From assembly GCA_965225735.1 (NCBI GenBank), contig CBDDBN010000029.1:62001-126000 (forward strand): 64,000 nucleotides of DNA, given 5' to 3'. Origin of the DNA: Denitrobaculum sp965225735 (GTDB lineage Bacteria > Pseudomonadota > Alphaproteobacteria > Kiloniellales > Kiloniellaceae). The translations under genes and the position numbers were made by a program. The notes beneath the pieces were generated by a model. That model had not been told where the DNA came from and did no database searches. It worked only from the letters and a program-made list of their open reading frames with translations. This document shows, in pieces, positions 1 through 8,451 of this stretch (within the stretch, counting starts at the first letter, position 1; each line of letters opens with the position of its first letter).

Positions 1-142
1 CCATGCGGGAACTCGGCATGCCATCGGCGCCCACCGTCGAGAGGCTCATGGCCGTCGGATCATTCGGCTCGCTGGCCTCCGCCTCTTTCATCCAGCTATC
101 GAAGACGTCGAAGGGATCAGCGGGGGTGTTGTCTCGAATCAT
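1..142 (-). CDS. pdxH: Pyridoxamine 5'-phosphate oxidase, N-terminal fragment
   Basis: Only the first 47 codons are inside the window; the gene runs off the left edge. The visible residues begin MIRDNTPADPFDVFDSWM and continue with ASEPNDPTAMSLSTV and a G-x-PSSRM stretch. This is the characteristic start of PdxH: an N-terminal helix followed by the first strands of the FMN-binding split barrel. The enzyme oxidises pyridoxamine or pyridoxine 5'-phosphate to pyridoxal 5'-phosphate with FMN in the cytosol. The ATG at 142 has only a purine-rich AAAGAAAG upstream rather than a strong ribosome binding site. It is divergent from the lipoprotein gene on the right. The catalytic and FMN-binding residues lie outside the window, so the call rests on the N-terminus only. 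Confidence 0.85.
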   Translation of the reverse strand, partial: MIRDNTPADPFDVFDSWMKEAEASEPNDPTAMSLSTVGADGMPSSRM

Positions 143-459
143 TTTTCGCTTTCTTTAAAGACTTCCAACTGTGTTAGGCCGCCCCCCAGCCAACTGCCGT
201 TCTGGCACGGCTTGACGCTGTCGGCATGCAACGCCAAATCCGAGGCAAAGCTTAAAGCGTCGCGGGGACCGAAGACAATGTCTTACCGGAATTGTGGCCG
301 AGAATCCTGCGCTGAAACCCGGCCTTGCCACAAGGAAAGCCATCTTTGGCCCAACTCTTGCCTTATCTCTTTGGAAAAGGATGATTTTCTGGGGAACAGA
401 CTATAGAATCGGCTTCACATGCGACAAAGCGAGTGCGCAGAGATCGAAAGAACGGACAG
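143..459. other. Divergent intergenic region pdxH / 17 kDa lipoprotein
   Basis: About 320 bases between two divergent genes. Both promoters must lie here. Short open frames are present on both strands but none has a ribosome binding site or a recognisable product. A TATAGA hexamer lies about 60 bases before the lipoprotein start, but I find no convincing -35 partner. I see no hairpin, repeat or RNA gene. Confidence 0.5.
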
Positions 460-939
460 ATGAAAATCAAATCCATAGCTATTGCGATGACCCTCCTGAT
501 GTTGACCGCCGCCTGCGATAAGAACGGCGATGGTCCCGGGACGAAGCAAACCATCGGCACCCTTCTCGGCGGTGTTGGCGGCGCAGTGGCGGGCGCACAG
601 ATCGGCAGTGGCAGGGGGCAGTTGGTTGCGACCGCTGCCGGTGCTCTGCTCGGGGCCCTGGTGGGCAGTGAGCTTGGAAAATCACTGGACGAGGCAGATA
701 AACTTAAGGCCGAACAAGCCTATACTAAAGCGACAACGGCGCCCATCGGCCAGGAGATTACTTGGGACAATCCCGACAGCGGCAATTCCGGAACGGTCAC
801 CGCGACCCGCGAAGGCACGGCTGAAAATGGAAACTACTGCAGAGAGTTCCAGCAACAGGTCAGCATTGGCGGTAAAGAAGAAACGGCCTATGGCGTCGCC
901 TGCCGACAGCCTGATGGCTCCTGGCAGATTCAATCCTGA
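460..939 (+). CDS. 17 kDa antigen-type glycine-zipper lipoprotein
   Basis: 159 residues. It starts with a lipoprotein signal (MKIKSIAIAMTLLMLTAAC) with the lipobox cysteine at residue 19. The next 50 residues are rich in glycine and alanine with GxxxG spacing (GTLLGGVGGAVAGAQIG, then GALLGALVGSELGK). This is the two-helix glycine zipper seen in the Rickettsia 17 kDa antigen family. A C-terminal globular part contains conserved YCREFQQ and YGVACRQPDGSW segments, also typical of that family. It is probably anchored in the outer membrane; the molecular function is unknown. The start at 460 is chosen over an in-frame GTG at 433 because it puts the signal peptide exactly at the N-terminus. Confidence 0.85.
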   Translation: MKIKSIAIAMTLLMLTAACDKNGDGPGTKQTIGTLLGGVGGAVAGAQIGSGRGQLVATAAGALLGALVGSELGKSLDEADKLKAEQAYTKATTAPIGQEITWDNPDSGNSGTVTATREGTAENGNYCREFQQQVSIGGKEETAYGVACRQPDGSWQIQS

Positions 940-1068
940 TGCCGTTTCTGTCCGGGGAGACGAAACCCCGCGTGACATAGTTTATGCTCCCTGTGAAACT
1001 GTCTAGCGACCGCGCTTAGACAGAAAACACTCCGCTCTCCCGCGGACAAAACGGCGATAGAACAGGTC

Positions 1069-1992
1069 ATGAAAGATCCCTATAAAACGCTGAACGTCTC
1101 AAAGACAGCCAGCGCCGAGGAAATCAAATCAGCCTATCGTGGGCTGGCGAAAAAGCTGCACCCCGATCTCAATCCCGGCAACGCAGCGATCGAACAGCAG
1201 TTCAAGGAGGTCTCTCAAGCCTACGGTATTCTGGGTGACGCGGAAAAACGCCGCAAATTCGACGCCGGTCAAATTGACGCCTCCGGACAGGAAACGCCCT
1301 GGAAAGGGGGTTACTACCGCCAACACGCTGGCGACAGCGGAAAGTACAGCCGATACGATTTCGGCGAGGATATCGACGTCGGCGATATCTTCTCCGATCT
1401 CTTCGGCGGCCGGGCACGCAGACAACAGCAGCAACAGCACACGGTCCGGCGCAAGGGCGCCGATGTCTCTTACGCCGTCGACGTGGATTTCCTGGAAGCG
1501 GCAGCCGGCGCCACGAAAAGGATCCGTCTGGGCGAAGGAAAAACCCTCGACGTACGCATTCCGCCGGGAACCGAGGACGGTCAGAGCCTCCGCCTCAAGG
1601 GGCAGGGAATGCCGGGAATCGGCGGGGCTCCTGCCGGAGATGCCCTGATTGAGGTCGAAGTTCGCTCGCACCCCGACTTTTCCCGCGAGGACGCTAACAT
1701 TACACTCACCCTGCCGATTTCCCTGCAGGAAGCCGTGCTCGGTGGCGCTATTACCGTCCCGACGGTTGCTGGCAAAGTTTCCATGAAAATCCCAGCCGGT
1801 TCGAACACGGGCACGACCTTGCGCCTGAAGGGCAAAGGTGTACCGGCGCGCGGCGGCAACCCTGCGGGGGATCAGTTCGTTCGGCTCGAGGTGGTCCTTC
1901 CTGATCGCCCGGACGAGGAGCTCAAGCGGTTCGTCGAAGGCTGGGCAGAGAACAATAAGTACGACCCGCGAAGCAAAAGAGATCCGAGTTAG
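1069..1992 (+). CDS. cbpA: DnaJ-family co-chaperone, CbpA type
   Basis: 307 residues. Residues 1-70 are a J domain with HPD at 31-33, the motif that stimulates DnaK ATP hydrolysis. A Gly/Phe-like linker with a glutamine run (about 110-130) follows. Then come two beta-sandwich substrate-binding domains, with paired motifs IPPGTEDGQSLRLKGQGMPG and IPAGSNTGTTLRLKGKGVPA. The CxxCxGxG zinc repeats of true DnaJ are absent, which places it in the CbpA/DjlA-type class. The next gene encodes a CbpM-like modulator, the usual partner that inhibits CbpA. The two genes are 34 bases apart and almost certainly co-transcribed. Confidence 0.88.
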   Translation: MKDPYKTLNVSKTASAEEIKSAYRGLAKKLHPDLNPGNAAIEQQFKEVSQAYGILGDAEKRRKFDAGQIDASGQETPWKGGYYRQHAGDSGKYSRYDFGEDIDVGDIFSDLFGGRARRQQQQQHTVRRKGADVSYAVDVDFLEAAAGATKRIRLGEGKTLDVRIPPGTEDGQSLRLKGQGMPGIGGAPAGDALIEVEVRSHPDFSREDANITLTLPISLQEAVLGGAITVPTVAGKVSMKIPAGSNTGTTLRLKGKGVPARGGNPAGDQFVRLEVVLPDRPDEELKRFVEGWAENNKYDPRSKRDPS

Positions 1993-2026
1993 TTCGGAAG
2001 ACCTTTCGCGGCGGACAAACGAAGGT

Positions 2027-2368
2027 ATGGGGCGAACAATGCGTAAAACCGTAGACGACCTGGTCGATGAATTCGACGTAACAGCCTCGGAAATCACCAT
2101 CTGGATCGAGCAGAACTGGGTACTGCCGAGCGAAGAGGATGGCGAGTATCACTTCGATGAAGATGACTTTGCGCGCGTCCGCCTGATTGCGGAACTACGC
2201 CGCGACATCGGCGTCAACGAGGAGGCCATGCCCGTGGTTCTGCGGCTGTTGGACCAAGTCTACGGACTCCGCCGAGCCCTTGAGCAGCTCAACGGTGCGA
2301 TCCAGGAACTGCCCGAAGACGCCAAGGCCATGCTGGAAGAAAACCTACGCCGGTCGACTGAAGGTTAA
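2027..2368 (+). CDS. cbpM: CbpM-like chaperone modulator (MerR-type fold)
   Basis: 113 residues, close to the roughly 100 of E. coli CbpM. The N-terminal half has the pattern of a MerR-like helix-turn-helix (VTASEITIWIEQNWVLP), and the second half is a helical dimerisation region (RLLDQVYGLRRALEQLNGA). In known systems CbpM binds the J domain of CbpA and blocks its activity and DNA binding. Its position directly downstream of cbpA supports the same role. The start at 2027 is preceded by GAAGG very close to the codon. A second ATG at 2039 is possible and would shorten the protein by four residues. The last 24 bases overlap the end of the convergent yihY-like gene. Confidence 0.85.
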   Translation: MGRTMRKTVDDLVDEFDVTASEITIWIEQNWVLPSEEDGEYHFDEDDFARVRLIAELRRDIGVNEEAMPVVLRLLDQVYGLRRALEQLNGAIQELPEDAKAMLEENLRRSTEG

Positions 2369-3646
2369 GGGCGGTTCAGCGACCGGCGCCATTGCAAGCA
2401 ACTCAGCCAGCGAGCGCTCGGTTACCTGTTCACCGCGTAGGCTGAGAGCGGTAATGACCTCACCGACGTTTTCAGGCCAGCCTTCGCCCGGGTCCAGCGT
2501 AAGATCCAATGAAACCATAAGATCCTTCAGTTTGGCGCAGGTCAGATCGCGCGACAAAACCCATTTCGCCCCCGAGGTGCGGGAGACAAAACCGTCCCGG
2601 CGTAGCCCGCTGAGCACATCTCCGAGCTCATCGAATCCGGCAGGCATTCCCGCCACCAAGCTGAGTTCACGCACTTTTCGGCCATCCTGAGCCGCCTTCT
2701 GCAGACGAGCGAGGATCGAGAGGCCCAAAGCGAGGCGGGCTCCAGGAGCGCCGCAGTTCGCTCCGCGGCGTGAGTTGGCGCGCCACTCCGGTAGGGACGC
2801 GGCAATCTCGGCGCCGAACAGGATCACCGCCCAAGAGAGATACATCCAGACCAGGAAGATCGGCACGGCTGCGAGTGCGCCGTAGAGCGCCTCATAAGAC
2901 GGAAAGTGCGTGAGATAGAGTGCGAAGCCCTTCTTCAGCAACTCGAATAAAAATGCCGCCACGGCCGCACCAAAGACGGCGTGCCGGAAGCGGACCGGGC
3001 GATTGGGCACCACCAGATAAAGCAGGGTAAAGGCGATAATCGACAACAGGGCCGGCAGGAACTGCGTGACGTCGAAGAAGGAACGGGTATAGCCGTCGAT
3101 CCCCGACCATTCGACCATCGCGAAACCGTAGCTCGAGAGCGAAAGCGAGGCGCCGATCAGCAAGGGTCCAAGGGTTAGCAGGGCCCAGTAGACCAAAAGC
3201 TTGAGAAACAGCGCCCGCTGGTCCGCCACCCTCCAGATCGCGTTGAAGGCACTGTTGATGGTTGAGAGCAGTAACAGAGCCGTCACCGCCAGTGCGAGAA
3301 CGCCTATTCCGGTTGTCTGGGTCGCATTCTCCACGAAGGATGTGAGCTGATCACTGATTTCGATCCCAGCGTCAGGCAGGAAGTTGCGGAAAACCCAGGA
3401 CTGAAGCTGTACACGCGCCTCCGAGAAGGCCGGAAAGGCGGACAAGATGGTCAAGGCAATCGTCATCAAAGGCACAAGTGCCAGGAGCGACGAATAGCTT
3501 AAGGCCGCGGCAGAGCGCGCACAGCTGTCTTTGATGAAGCGTTTGCCCGCGTAAAGCAGGATGTTAGGCAGATCGAGCAAGCTTTTGACCGGCCGCGGAC
3601 TGGTCATCGCCCTTAAGGTCCCGACGGGATCGAATCGGTCCGACAT
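2345..3646 (-). CDS. YihY/BrkB-family inner membrane protein
   Basis: 433 residues. The first 290 residues show the YihY pattern of about six membrane segments, including the conserved ARSAAALSYSSLLALVPLM early helix, a LLLLSTINSAFNAIW helix and YEALYGALAAVPIFLVWMY near the end of the membrane part. The remaining 140 residues are a soluble cytoplasmic tail that may form a winged-helix-like domain; such tails occur in some family members. The family was once called ribonuclease BN, but that activity belongs to another protein, and its true role (possibly envelope homeostasis or transport) is not settled. It is transcribed towards cbpM, with the two stop regions overlapping by 24 bases. Confidence 0.85.
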   Translation of the reverse strand: MSDRFDPVGTLRAMTSPRPVKSLLDLPNILLYAGKRFIKDSCARSAAALSYSSLLALVPLMTIALTILSAFPAFSEARVQLQSWVFRNFLPDAGIEISDQLTSFVENATQTTGIGVLALAVTALLLLSTINSAFNAIWRVADQRALFLKLLVYWALLTLGPLLIGASLSLSSYGFAMVEWSGIDGYTRSFFDVTQFLPALLSIIAFTLLYLVVPNRPVRFRHAVFGAAVAAFLFELLKKGFALYLTHFPSYEALYGALAAVPIFLVWMYLSWAVILFGAEIAASLPEWRANSRRGANCGAPGARLALGLSILARLQKAAQDGRKVRELSLVAGMPAGFDELGDVLSGLRRDGFVSRTSGAKWVLSRDLTCAKLKDLMVSLDLTLDPGEGWPENVGEVITALSLRGEQVTERSLAELLAMAPVAEPPLTFSRPA

Positions 3647-3719
3647 GGATCACCCAATTCACATTTTGTGTATGACTGTTTCACCTTAGCACGGCAAAAG
3701 CGCTTTCCCCTTCATTCAA

Positions 3720-3749
3720 TTGACCTTAGGGCCTTCCGGAGCCTACAAA
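3720..3749 (+). promoter_or_regulatory. Candidate sigma-70-type promoter for fabI-aroC
   Basis: TTGACC (3720-3725), an 18-base spacer and TACAAA (3744-3749) lie about 100 bases before the fabI start. The -35 box matches five of six consensus positions and the -10 box four. No transcript data support it. Confidence 0.35.
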
Positions 3750-3779
3750 GACCGCAGAAAAGCCCCCTTTTGTCGCCTT

Positions 3780-3794
3780 TGACCCGCCGGGTCA
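3780..3794. promoter_or_regulatory. 15-base perfect palindrome upstream of fabI
   Basis: TGACCCGCCGGGTCA has two seven-base arms around one central base and ends about 50 bases before the fabI ATG. It lies downstream of the candidate promoter. It could be an operator or a small leader hairpin. There is no T-run, so a terminator is unlikely. Confidence 0.35.
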
Positions 3795-3845
3795 TTGGTG
3801 TAGGATGCGGCCTCTCTCAAGAGTGGTGTTACAGCGAGGAAATGA

Positions 3846-4685
3846 ATGTCTGATTCGCAACCGATCATGGCCGGCAAACGCGGGCTCGTCATGGGCGTGG
3901 CGAACGATCGATCGATCGCCTGGGGAATCGCCGCACAGGCGCACGCGCAGGGCGCAGAGCTGGCGTTTACCTATCAGGGCGATGCCTTGGCCAAGCGGGT
4001 CAAGCCGCTCGCAGAATCGGTCGGTTCCGATGTGGTGTTGCAGTGTGACGTCACCGATGACGCCAGCGTCGATGCGGTGTTCGAAGCCCTGGAACAGAAG
4101 TGGGGCAGCATTGATTTCGTCGTCCACGCGATCGCCTATGCGGATAAAGAAGAACTGAAGGGCCGTTACGTCGACACCAGCCGCGAGGGCTTCCTGCGCA
4201 GTCTGGATATCTCCTGCTATTCCTTCACAGCTATCGCCCAGCGCGCTGTGCCCCTTATGAAAAACGGCGGCAGCCTGCTCACCCTGACCTACTATGGCGC
4301 AGAGCAGGTTATGCCTCATTACAACGTCATGGGCGTGGCCAAGGCCGCCCTTGAATCCAGCGTACGCTATCTCGCCGCGGATCTGGGCAACGAAGGCATC
4401 CGGGTGAACGCCATTTCGGCAGGCCCCATCAAGACCCTGGCAGCTTCCGGCATCGGCGACTTCCGCCATATCCTGAAGTGGAACGAGTACAACTCGCCCC
4501 TTCGTCAGAACGTTTCGATCGAACAGGTCGGTGGTGCGGGTCTCTACCTGCTCTCAGACCTTTCGAGTGGGGTCACCGGCGAAGTCCATCACGTCGACTC
4601 CGGCTATCACGTCGTCGGCATGATGGCGGTCGACGCCGCACCGCAGCTCGCCGATTTGCTGGCCAACTTCAATCCGCAGTCCTGA
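3846..4685 (+). CDS. fabI: Enoyl-[acyl-carrier-protein] reductase (NADH), FabI
   Basis: 279 residues, the usual FabI length. It performs the last reduction of each fatty acid elongation cycle in the cytosol. It is an atypical short-chain dehydrogenase: the cofactor region reads GVANDRSIAWG, and the catalytic pair is Tyr159 and Lys166 in YNVMGVAK, with the six-residue spacing typical of FabI, plus Tyr149 upstream. The C-terminal SSGVTGEVHHVDSGYHVVGM is also standard. The FabI type is the target of triclosan and diazaborines. aroC starts only 9 bases after its stop, so the two are probably one transcript. Confidence 0.95.
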   Translation: MSDSQPIMAGKRGLVMGVANDRSIAWGIAAQAHAQGAELAFTYQGDALAKRVKPLAESVGSDVVLQCDVTDDASVDAVFEALEQKWGSIDFVVHAIAYADKEELKGRYVDTSREGFLRSLDISCYSFTAIAQRAVPLMKNGGSLLTLTYYGAEQVMPHYNVMGVAKAALESSVRYLAADLGNEGIRVNAISAGPIKTLAASGIGDFRHILKWNEYNSPLRQNVSIEQVGGAGLYLLSDLSSGVTGEVHHVDSGYHVVGMMAVDAAPQLADLLANFNPQS

Positions 4686-4694
4686 TCGAAACCT

Positions 4695-5777
4695 ATGCCC
4701 GGTAACGCCTTCGGCGAAAGCTTCCGCTTCACCACCTGGGGTGAAAGCCACGGCCCTGCAATCGGCTGCGTGATCGACGGCGTGCCGCCGCGCATCCCGT
4801 TGCAGGAGTCCGATCTGCAGGGCTGGCTGAACGCCCGCAAGCCAGGCCAGTCACGCTTTACCACCCAACGCCAGGAAGCCGACGAGGTGAAAATCCTCTC
4901 CGGCGTCTTCGAGGGGGTAACGACGGGTACGCCGCTGTCTCTTGTCATCGAGAATACGGACCAGCGCTCCAAGGACTACAGCGACATTAAGGACAAGTTC
5001 CGTCCCGGTCACGCCGACTACACCTACTGGACCAAGTACGGTGTGCGCGACTATCGCGGTGGCGGGCGGTCCTCGGCGCGTGAAACCGCCATGCGCGTGG
5101 CGGCCGGCGGCGTCGCGCGCAAGGTCCTCGATCATGTTCTGCAAGAGGGCGTCACTGTCCGCGGCGCCTTGGTTCAGATGGGCCCTCACAAGATCGACCG
5201 CGAAAAGTGGGACTGGGCCGAAACCGGCAAGAACCCTTTCTGGTGTCCCGATGCAAAAGCCGCCGCCGACTGGGCCGATATTCTGGACAAGGCCCGCAAG
5301 AGCGGCTCATCCCTAGGTGCCGTGGTCGAAGTGGTCGCTAGTGGCGTCCCTGCCGGACTGGGCGAACCGGTTTACGATAAGCTGGATGCCGACCTGGCCA
5401 AGGCCATGATGAGCATCAACGCGGTCAAGGGCGTCGAGATCGGCGCCGGCTTCGCGTCGGCCGCCTTCTCAGGCGAGGAAAACGCCGACGAGATGCGCAT
5501 GGATGGCAACAAGATCGCCTTCTCCTCCAATCAGGCCGGTGGCGTGCTCGGCGGCATCAGCAGCGGCCAGGACGTGGTGGTGCGCTTCGCGGTCAAACCG
5601 ACCAGTTCGATCCTCAGCCCGCGCAAGACCGTGGACATCTTCGGCAAGGACACCGAGATCTTCACCAAGGGCCGTCACGATCCCTGCGTCGGTATCCGGG
5701 CGGTTCCGGTCGGCGAGGCCATGATGGCCGTTGTGTTGGCGGATCATCTGCTCCGCAACCGGGCGCAGTGCGGCTGA
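4695..5777 (+). CDS. aroC: Chorismate synthase
   Basis: 360 residues. It converts 5-enolpyruvylshikimate 3-phosphate to chorismate, the last common step of aromatic amino acid synthesis, and needs reduced FMN. Family signatures are clear: the N-terminal FGESFRFTTWGESHGPAIG, the YRGGGRSSARETAMRVAAG signature in the middle, and RHDPCVGIRAVPVGEAM near the end. The length is normal for the family and the protein looks intact. It follows fabI by 9 bases on the same strand. Confidence 0.96.
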   Translation: MPGNAFGESFRFTTWGESHGPAIGCVIDGVPPRIPLQESDLQGWLNARKPGQSRFTTQRQEADEVKILSGVFEGVTTGTPLSLVIENTDQRSKDYSDIKDKFRPGHADYTYWTKYGVRDYRGGGRSSARETAMRVAAGGVARKVLDHVLQEGVTVRGALVQMGPHKIDREKWDWAETGKNPFWCPDAKAAADWADILDKARKSGSSLGAVVEVVASGVPAGLGEPVYDKLDADLAKAMMSINAVKGVEIGAGFASAAFSGEENADEMRMDGNKIAFSSNQAGGVLGGISSGQDVVVRFAVKPTSSILSPRKTVDIFGKDTEIFTKGRHDPCVGIRAVPVGEAMMAVVLADHLLRNRAQCG

Positions 5778-5805
5778 CCCGCAGACTGGCTAAATCGCTG
5801 CAGGC

Positions 5806-7152
5806 TTAGTTTCGTTTGAAACCGGCAACCAGTTCAACATGGCCGGACCAGGGGAACTGGTCGACCGGCGTCACCTCTGTCAGTGCGTATCCACCCTCAA
5901 CCAGGATCCGAGCATCGCGGGCAAAGGTATTGGGATTGCAAGAAACTGCAACGATCGTTGGAATCGAGGATTCGGCCAGTTCCTCAGCCTGATCCTTGGC
6001 GCCCGCGCGCGGCGGATCGAAGACCACGCAATCCCCGCCGTCCAATTCATCCGCACTCACCGGCTGGCGCATCAGGTCGCGCTGCTCAACCGTGATTCGG
6101 TTGGCCAGGTCGGCGCGCCGCGCCGCGGACCAGAGAGCGGCCACTGAGCGTTCGTCCCCCTCCACGGCATGTACGCGCGCCCGCTTAGCCAGCGGCAGGC
6201 TGAAAGTCCCCGCGCCTGAGAAAAGATCGGCCACCGTCTCGGCGCTTTCGGGCACAAGCGCCAGGACCAGATCGGTCAGGCTCTGCTCGCCTTCGACGCT
6301 CGGCTGCAGAAAGCCGCCGGGCACCGGCTCGACGGCGACGCCCCCGAAGGTGATCTTCGGGCTACGGCGGACAACCAGCGGCTCGTTCTCTTCTTCCGGA
6401 TGCTGCCAGGAGAGACGCGCGACATCTTCGGCTTCGGCAAAAGCCACCCAGGTTTCGCGTGCCTGGAGATCGAGGCGCGCCGCCGAGGTGATCAGGATAT
6501 CCGGACCGGTTTCTGTCTCGGTCACCACCAGTTCTGCACTCTCGCGGTCTTCGAGGAGATCAGCGAGCGTCACCCGCAAAGGCGCGATCAAATCGCGCAG
6601 GCGCTGTGTCACTAGAAAGCAGGTTTCGAGATCGACAATGAGATGGCTCTCGCGGCCGTTAAAACCGAGCCGCAGCTTCTTGCCCTGTTTCAACGCGCGC
6701 AGGGACATCCGGCGACGACTACCCGGCGCGATCCGCTTCAGGGGCTTCACCACATCAGCGTCGAAACCACGCCGCGCGAGGGCCTGGATCACGATATCAC
6801 GCTTCCAGGCGCTGTAAGGCTTCAGATCGAAATGCTGGACCGTGCAGCCACCGCAGGGGCCGTAATGCGGACAAGGCGGATCGACCCGGCCAGGACCGGT
6901 TTCAATCAGTTCGACCACCTCCGCCTTGAGGCCGCCGGCCCGCTCCCCCTGGATCCGGGCAATGACCCGATCACCCGGCAGAGTCATGGGCAGATAGACC
7001 GGCCGGCCGTCGAGTTGGGTCACACCATCGCCGCGCGCGCCCAGTGTCTCCACGGTCACCTCGACCTGCCGTCCGCCGCCGCGCCGTGCTTTCCGCCGCA
7101 TCGCCTGATGATCCTTGTTGCTGAAAATTGGCCGCAGATTAGTCATTCCCAC
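5806..7152 (-). CDS. Class I SAM-dependent RNA methyltransferase, TrmA/RlmD (RumA) family
   Basis: 448 residues. An N-terminal TRAM-like domain (about 25-80) is followed by the four-cysteine [4Fe-4S] motif region CPHYGPCGGC. After a central domain come the SAM-binding motif VADLFSGAGTFSLPLA and the catalytic cysteine motif VSCNPNTFARD. Together these mark the uridine C5-methyltransferases of the RumA/RlmD/TrmA group, which form a covalent Cys-uridine intermediate. The exact target (23S U1939, U747 or tRNA U54) cannot be told from sequence alone. The true start could be 17 codons further in, at an internal ATG (7101) just before the arginine-rich MRRKARRGGGRQ. Confidence 0.9.
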   Translation of the reverse strand: MGMTNLRPIFSNKDHQAMRRKARRGGGRQVEVTVETLGARGDGVTQLDGRPVYLPMTLPGDRVIARIQGERAGGLKAEVVELIETGPGRVDPPCPHYGPCGGCTVQHFDLKPYSAWKRDIVIQALARRGFDADVVKPLKRIAPGSRRRMSLRALKQGKKLRLGFNGRESHLIVDLETCFLVTQRLRDLIAPLRVTLADLLEDRESAELVVTETETGPDILITSAARLDLQARETWVAFAEAEDVARLSWQHPEEENEPLVVRRSPKITFGGVAVEPVPGGFLQPSVEGEQSLTDLVLALVPESAETVADLFSGAGTFSLPLAKRARVHAVEGDERSVAALWSAARRADLANRITVEQRDLMRQPVSADELDGGDCVVFDPPRAGAKDQAEELAESSIPTIVAVSCNPNTFARDARILVEGGYALTEVTPVDQFPWSGHVELVAGFKRN

Positions 7153-7224
7153 TCATGGCGCAAGAAAAGTCGCATAACCCGTGGCAAAGGTTACAATAGG
7201 CCGACATCGCCCCTGCCCCTCGGA

Positions 7225-8430
7225 ATGCCTCCCCCCGTGACCAGCCTCAACCGTATCGATCTCATCCGCCCCGACGCACCGGAGCTGGCCGCACGCGGCC
7301 CCTTTGCCGTCGGCGTGCGCTATCTCGAGCTTGTCAACGGCGGCCAGATCGACGTTCCGAACTTCCACGAGGGACAGTCCCCACCGCTCTACGACCGGAA
7401 GCTGCCGCTGGAGATCTGGTATCCGGCCGACGCGCCAGCCGAAGCTGCCGGCTGCAGCTATCAAACGTTGCTCCGCGACGGCGTAACGCCGGTGATCCTG
7501 CATGGCAGAGCGACTAGAGATGCTGTCCCTTTGACGGCGGAGGGCCCCTTTCCCCTGGTCATCCTCTCGCACGGCTATCCCGGAAACCGTTTCCTCATGA
7601 GTCATCTGGGTGAAAACCTGGCGTCCAAAGGCTATGTCGTCGCCTCGATCGAGCACAGCGACAGCACCTACGAGAACAAGGCTGTCTTTGCCTCGACATT
7701 GCTGCACCGACCGTTGGACCAGGTCTTCGTACTCAACGAACTCGACCGGCTCGCGGGCCTGGCGGATCATTTTCTCGCCGGTCTGGTCGGCGCCTCCAGA
7801 TCCGCGATCATTGGCTACTCCATGGGCGGCTACGGTGCACTGATCGCCGCTGGTGGTGGCGTCACGGAGGGCGCCGTAAGAGACAAGACAGCCCCGCCCG
7901 CAAATCTCCTGGCCCAACATCAGGCCGGCAGCGCAAGTCTCGCGGCCTTGATGGATCATCGCATCCGGGCCGTGGTGCCCATCGCACCCTGGGGCCGCCA
8001 GCGGGATATCTGGGATGCACAGGGGCTCTCCGAGATCAAGATACCAATGCTGCTCATCGCCGGGGAACGTGACGAGGTCTCAGGCTACGAGAAAGGTGTA
8101 CGAGCGATCTTTGAAGAAAGCACAGGCTGTTCACGCCACCTTCTGACCTTCCGAAACGCAGGTCACAGCGTCGCGGCACCGATCCCGGCGCCACAAGAAG
8201 CCTGGAAAGCGGAACACAGCGCGGATCTCAATCCCTACAGCCACTACGCCGATCCGGTCTGGGACACGCCGCGCATGAATAATATCGCCCAGCACTTCAT
8301 TACGGCGTTCCTCGAGAGTCACCTGAAGGGAGACCGCCTCAAGGAACGCTACCTGACACCAGGGAACTGGGTCGGTTTCCCCAAAGGCACAGCCGAGGGT
8401 TTGGAACTGAAAAGCCGGGTTGGGCGATAA
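7225..8430 (+). CDS. Alpha/beta hydrolase, dienelactone hydrolase / PAF-acetylhydrolase-like
   Basis: 401 residues. The nucleophile elbow is GYSMGG with Ser199. The oxyanion region is LSHGYPG, the acid is in LIAGERDEVSG, and the catalytic histidine is in NAGHSV near residue 315. The long N-terminus (LELVNGG, LPLEIWYPADAP) matches a group of predicted dienelactone hydrolases related to platelet-activating factor acetylhydrolase. The substrate is unknown. The open frame continues far upstream, but that part is antisense to the methyltransferase gene, so the ATG at 7225 is preferred. The flavoprotein gene starts 21 bases downstream and may share the transcript. Confidence 0.8.
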   Translation: MPPPVTSLNRIDLIRPDAPELAARGPFAVGVRYLELVNGGQIDVPNFHEGQSPPLYDRKLPLEIWYPADAPAEAAGCSYQTLLRDGVTPVILHGRATRDAVPLTAEGPFPLVILSHGYPGNRFLMSHLGENLASKGYVVASIEHSDSTYENKAVFASTLLHRPLDQVFVLNELDRLAGLADHFLAGLVGASRSAIIGYSMGGYGALIAAGGGVTEGAVRDKTAPPANLLAQHQAGSASLAALMDHRIRAVVPIAPWGRQRDIWDAQGLSEIKIPMLLIAGERDEVSGYEKGVRAIFEESTGCSRHLLTFRNAGHSVAAPIPAPQEAWKAEHSADLNPYSHYADPVWDTPRMNNIAQHFITAFLESHLKGDRLKERYLTPGNWVGFPKGTAEGLELKSRVGR

Positions 8431-8451
8431 CCCCATATAAGGAACAGTGAA

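Noticed and set aside
1129..2100. 323-codon open frame antisense to cbpA/cbpM
   Set aside because: It is complementary to two well-supported genes and its composition is that of a shadow frame.
6643..7224. N-terminal extension of the alpha/beta hydrolase
   Set aside because: The extension is antisense to the RNA methyltransferase gene and lacks hydrolase features; the ATG at 7225 gives the normal family start.
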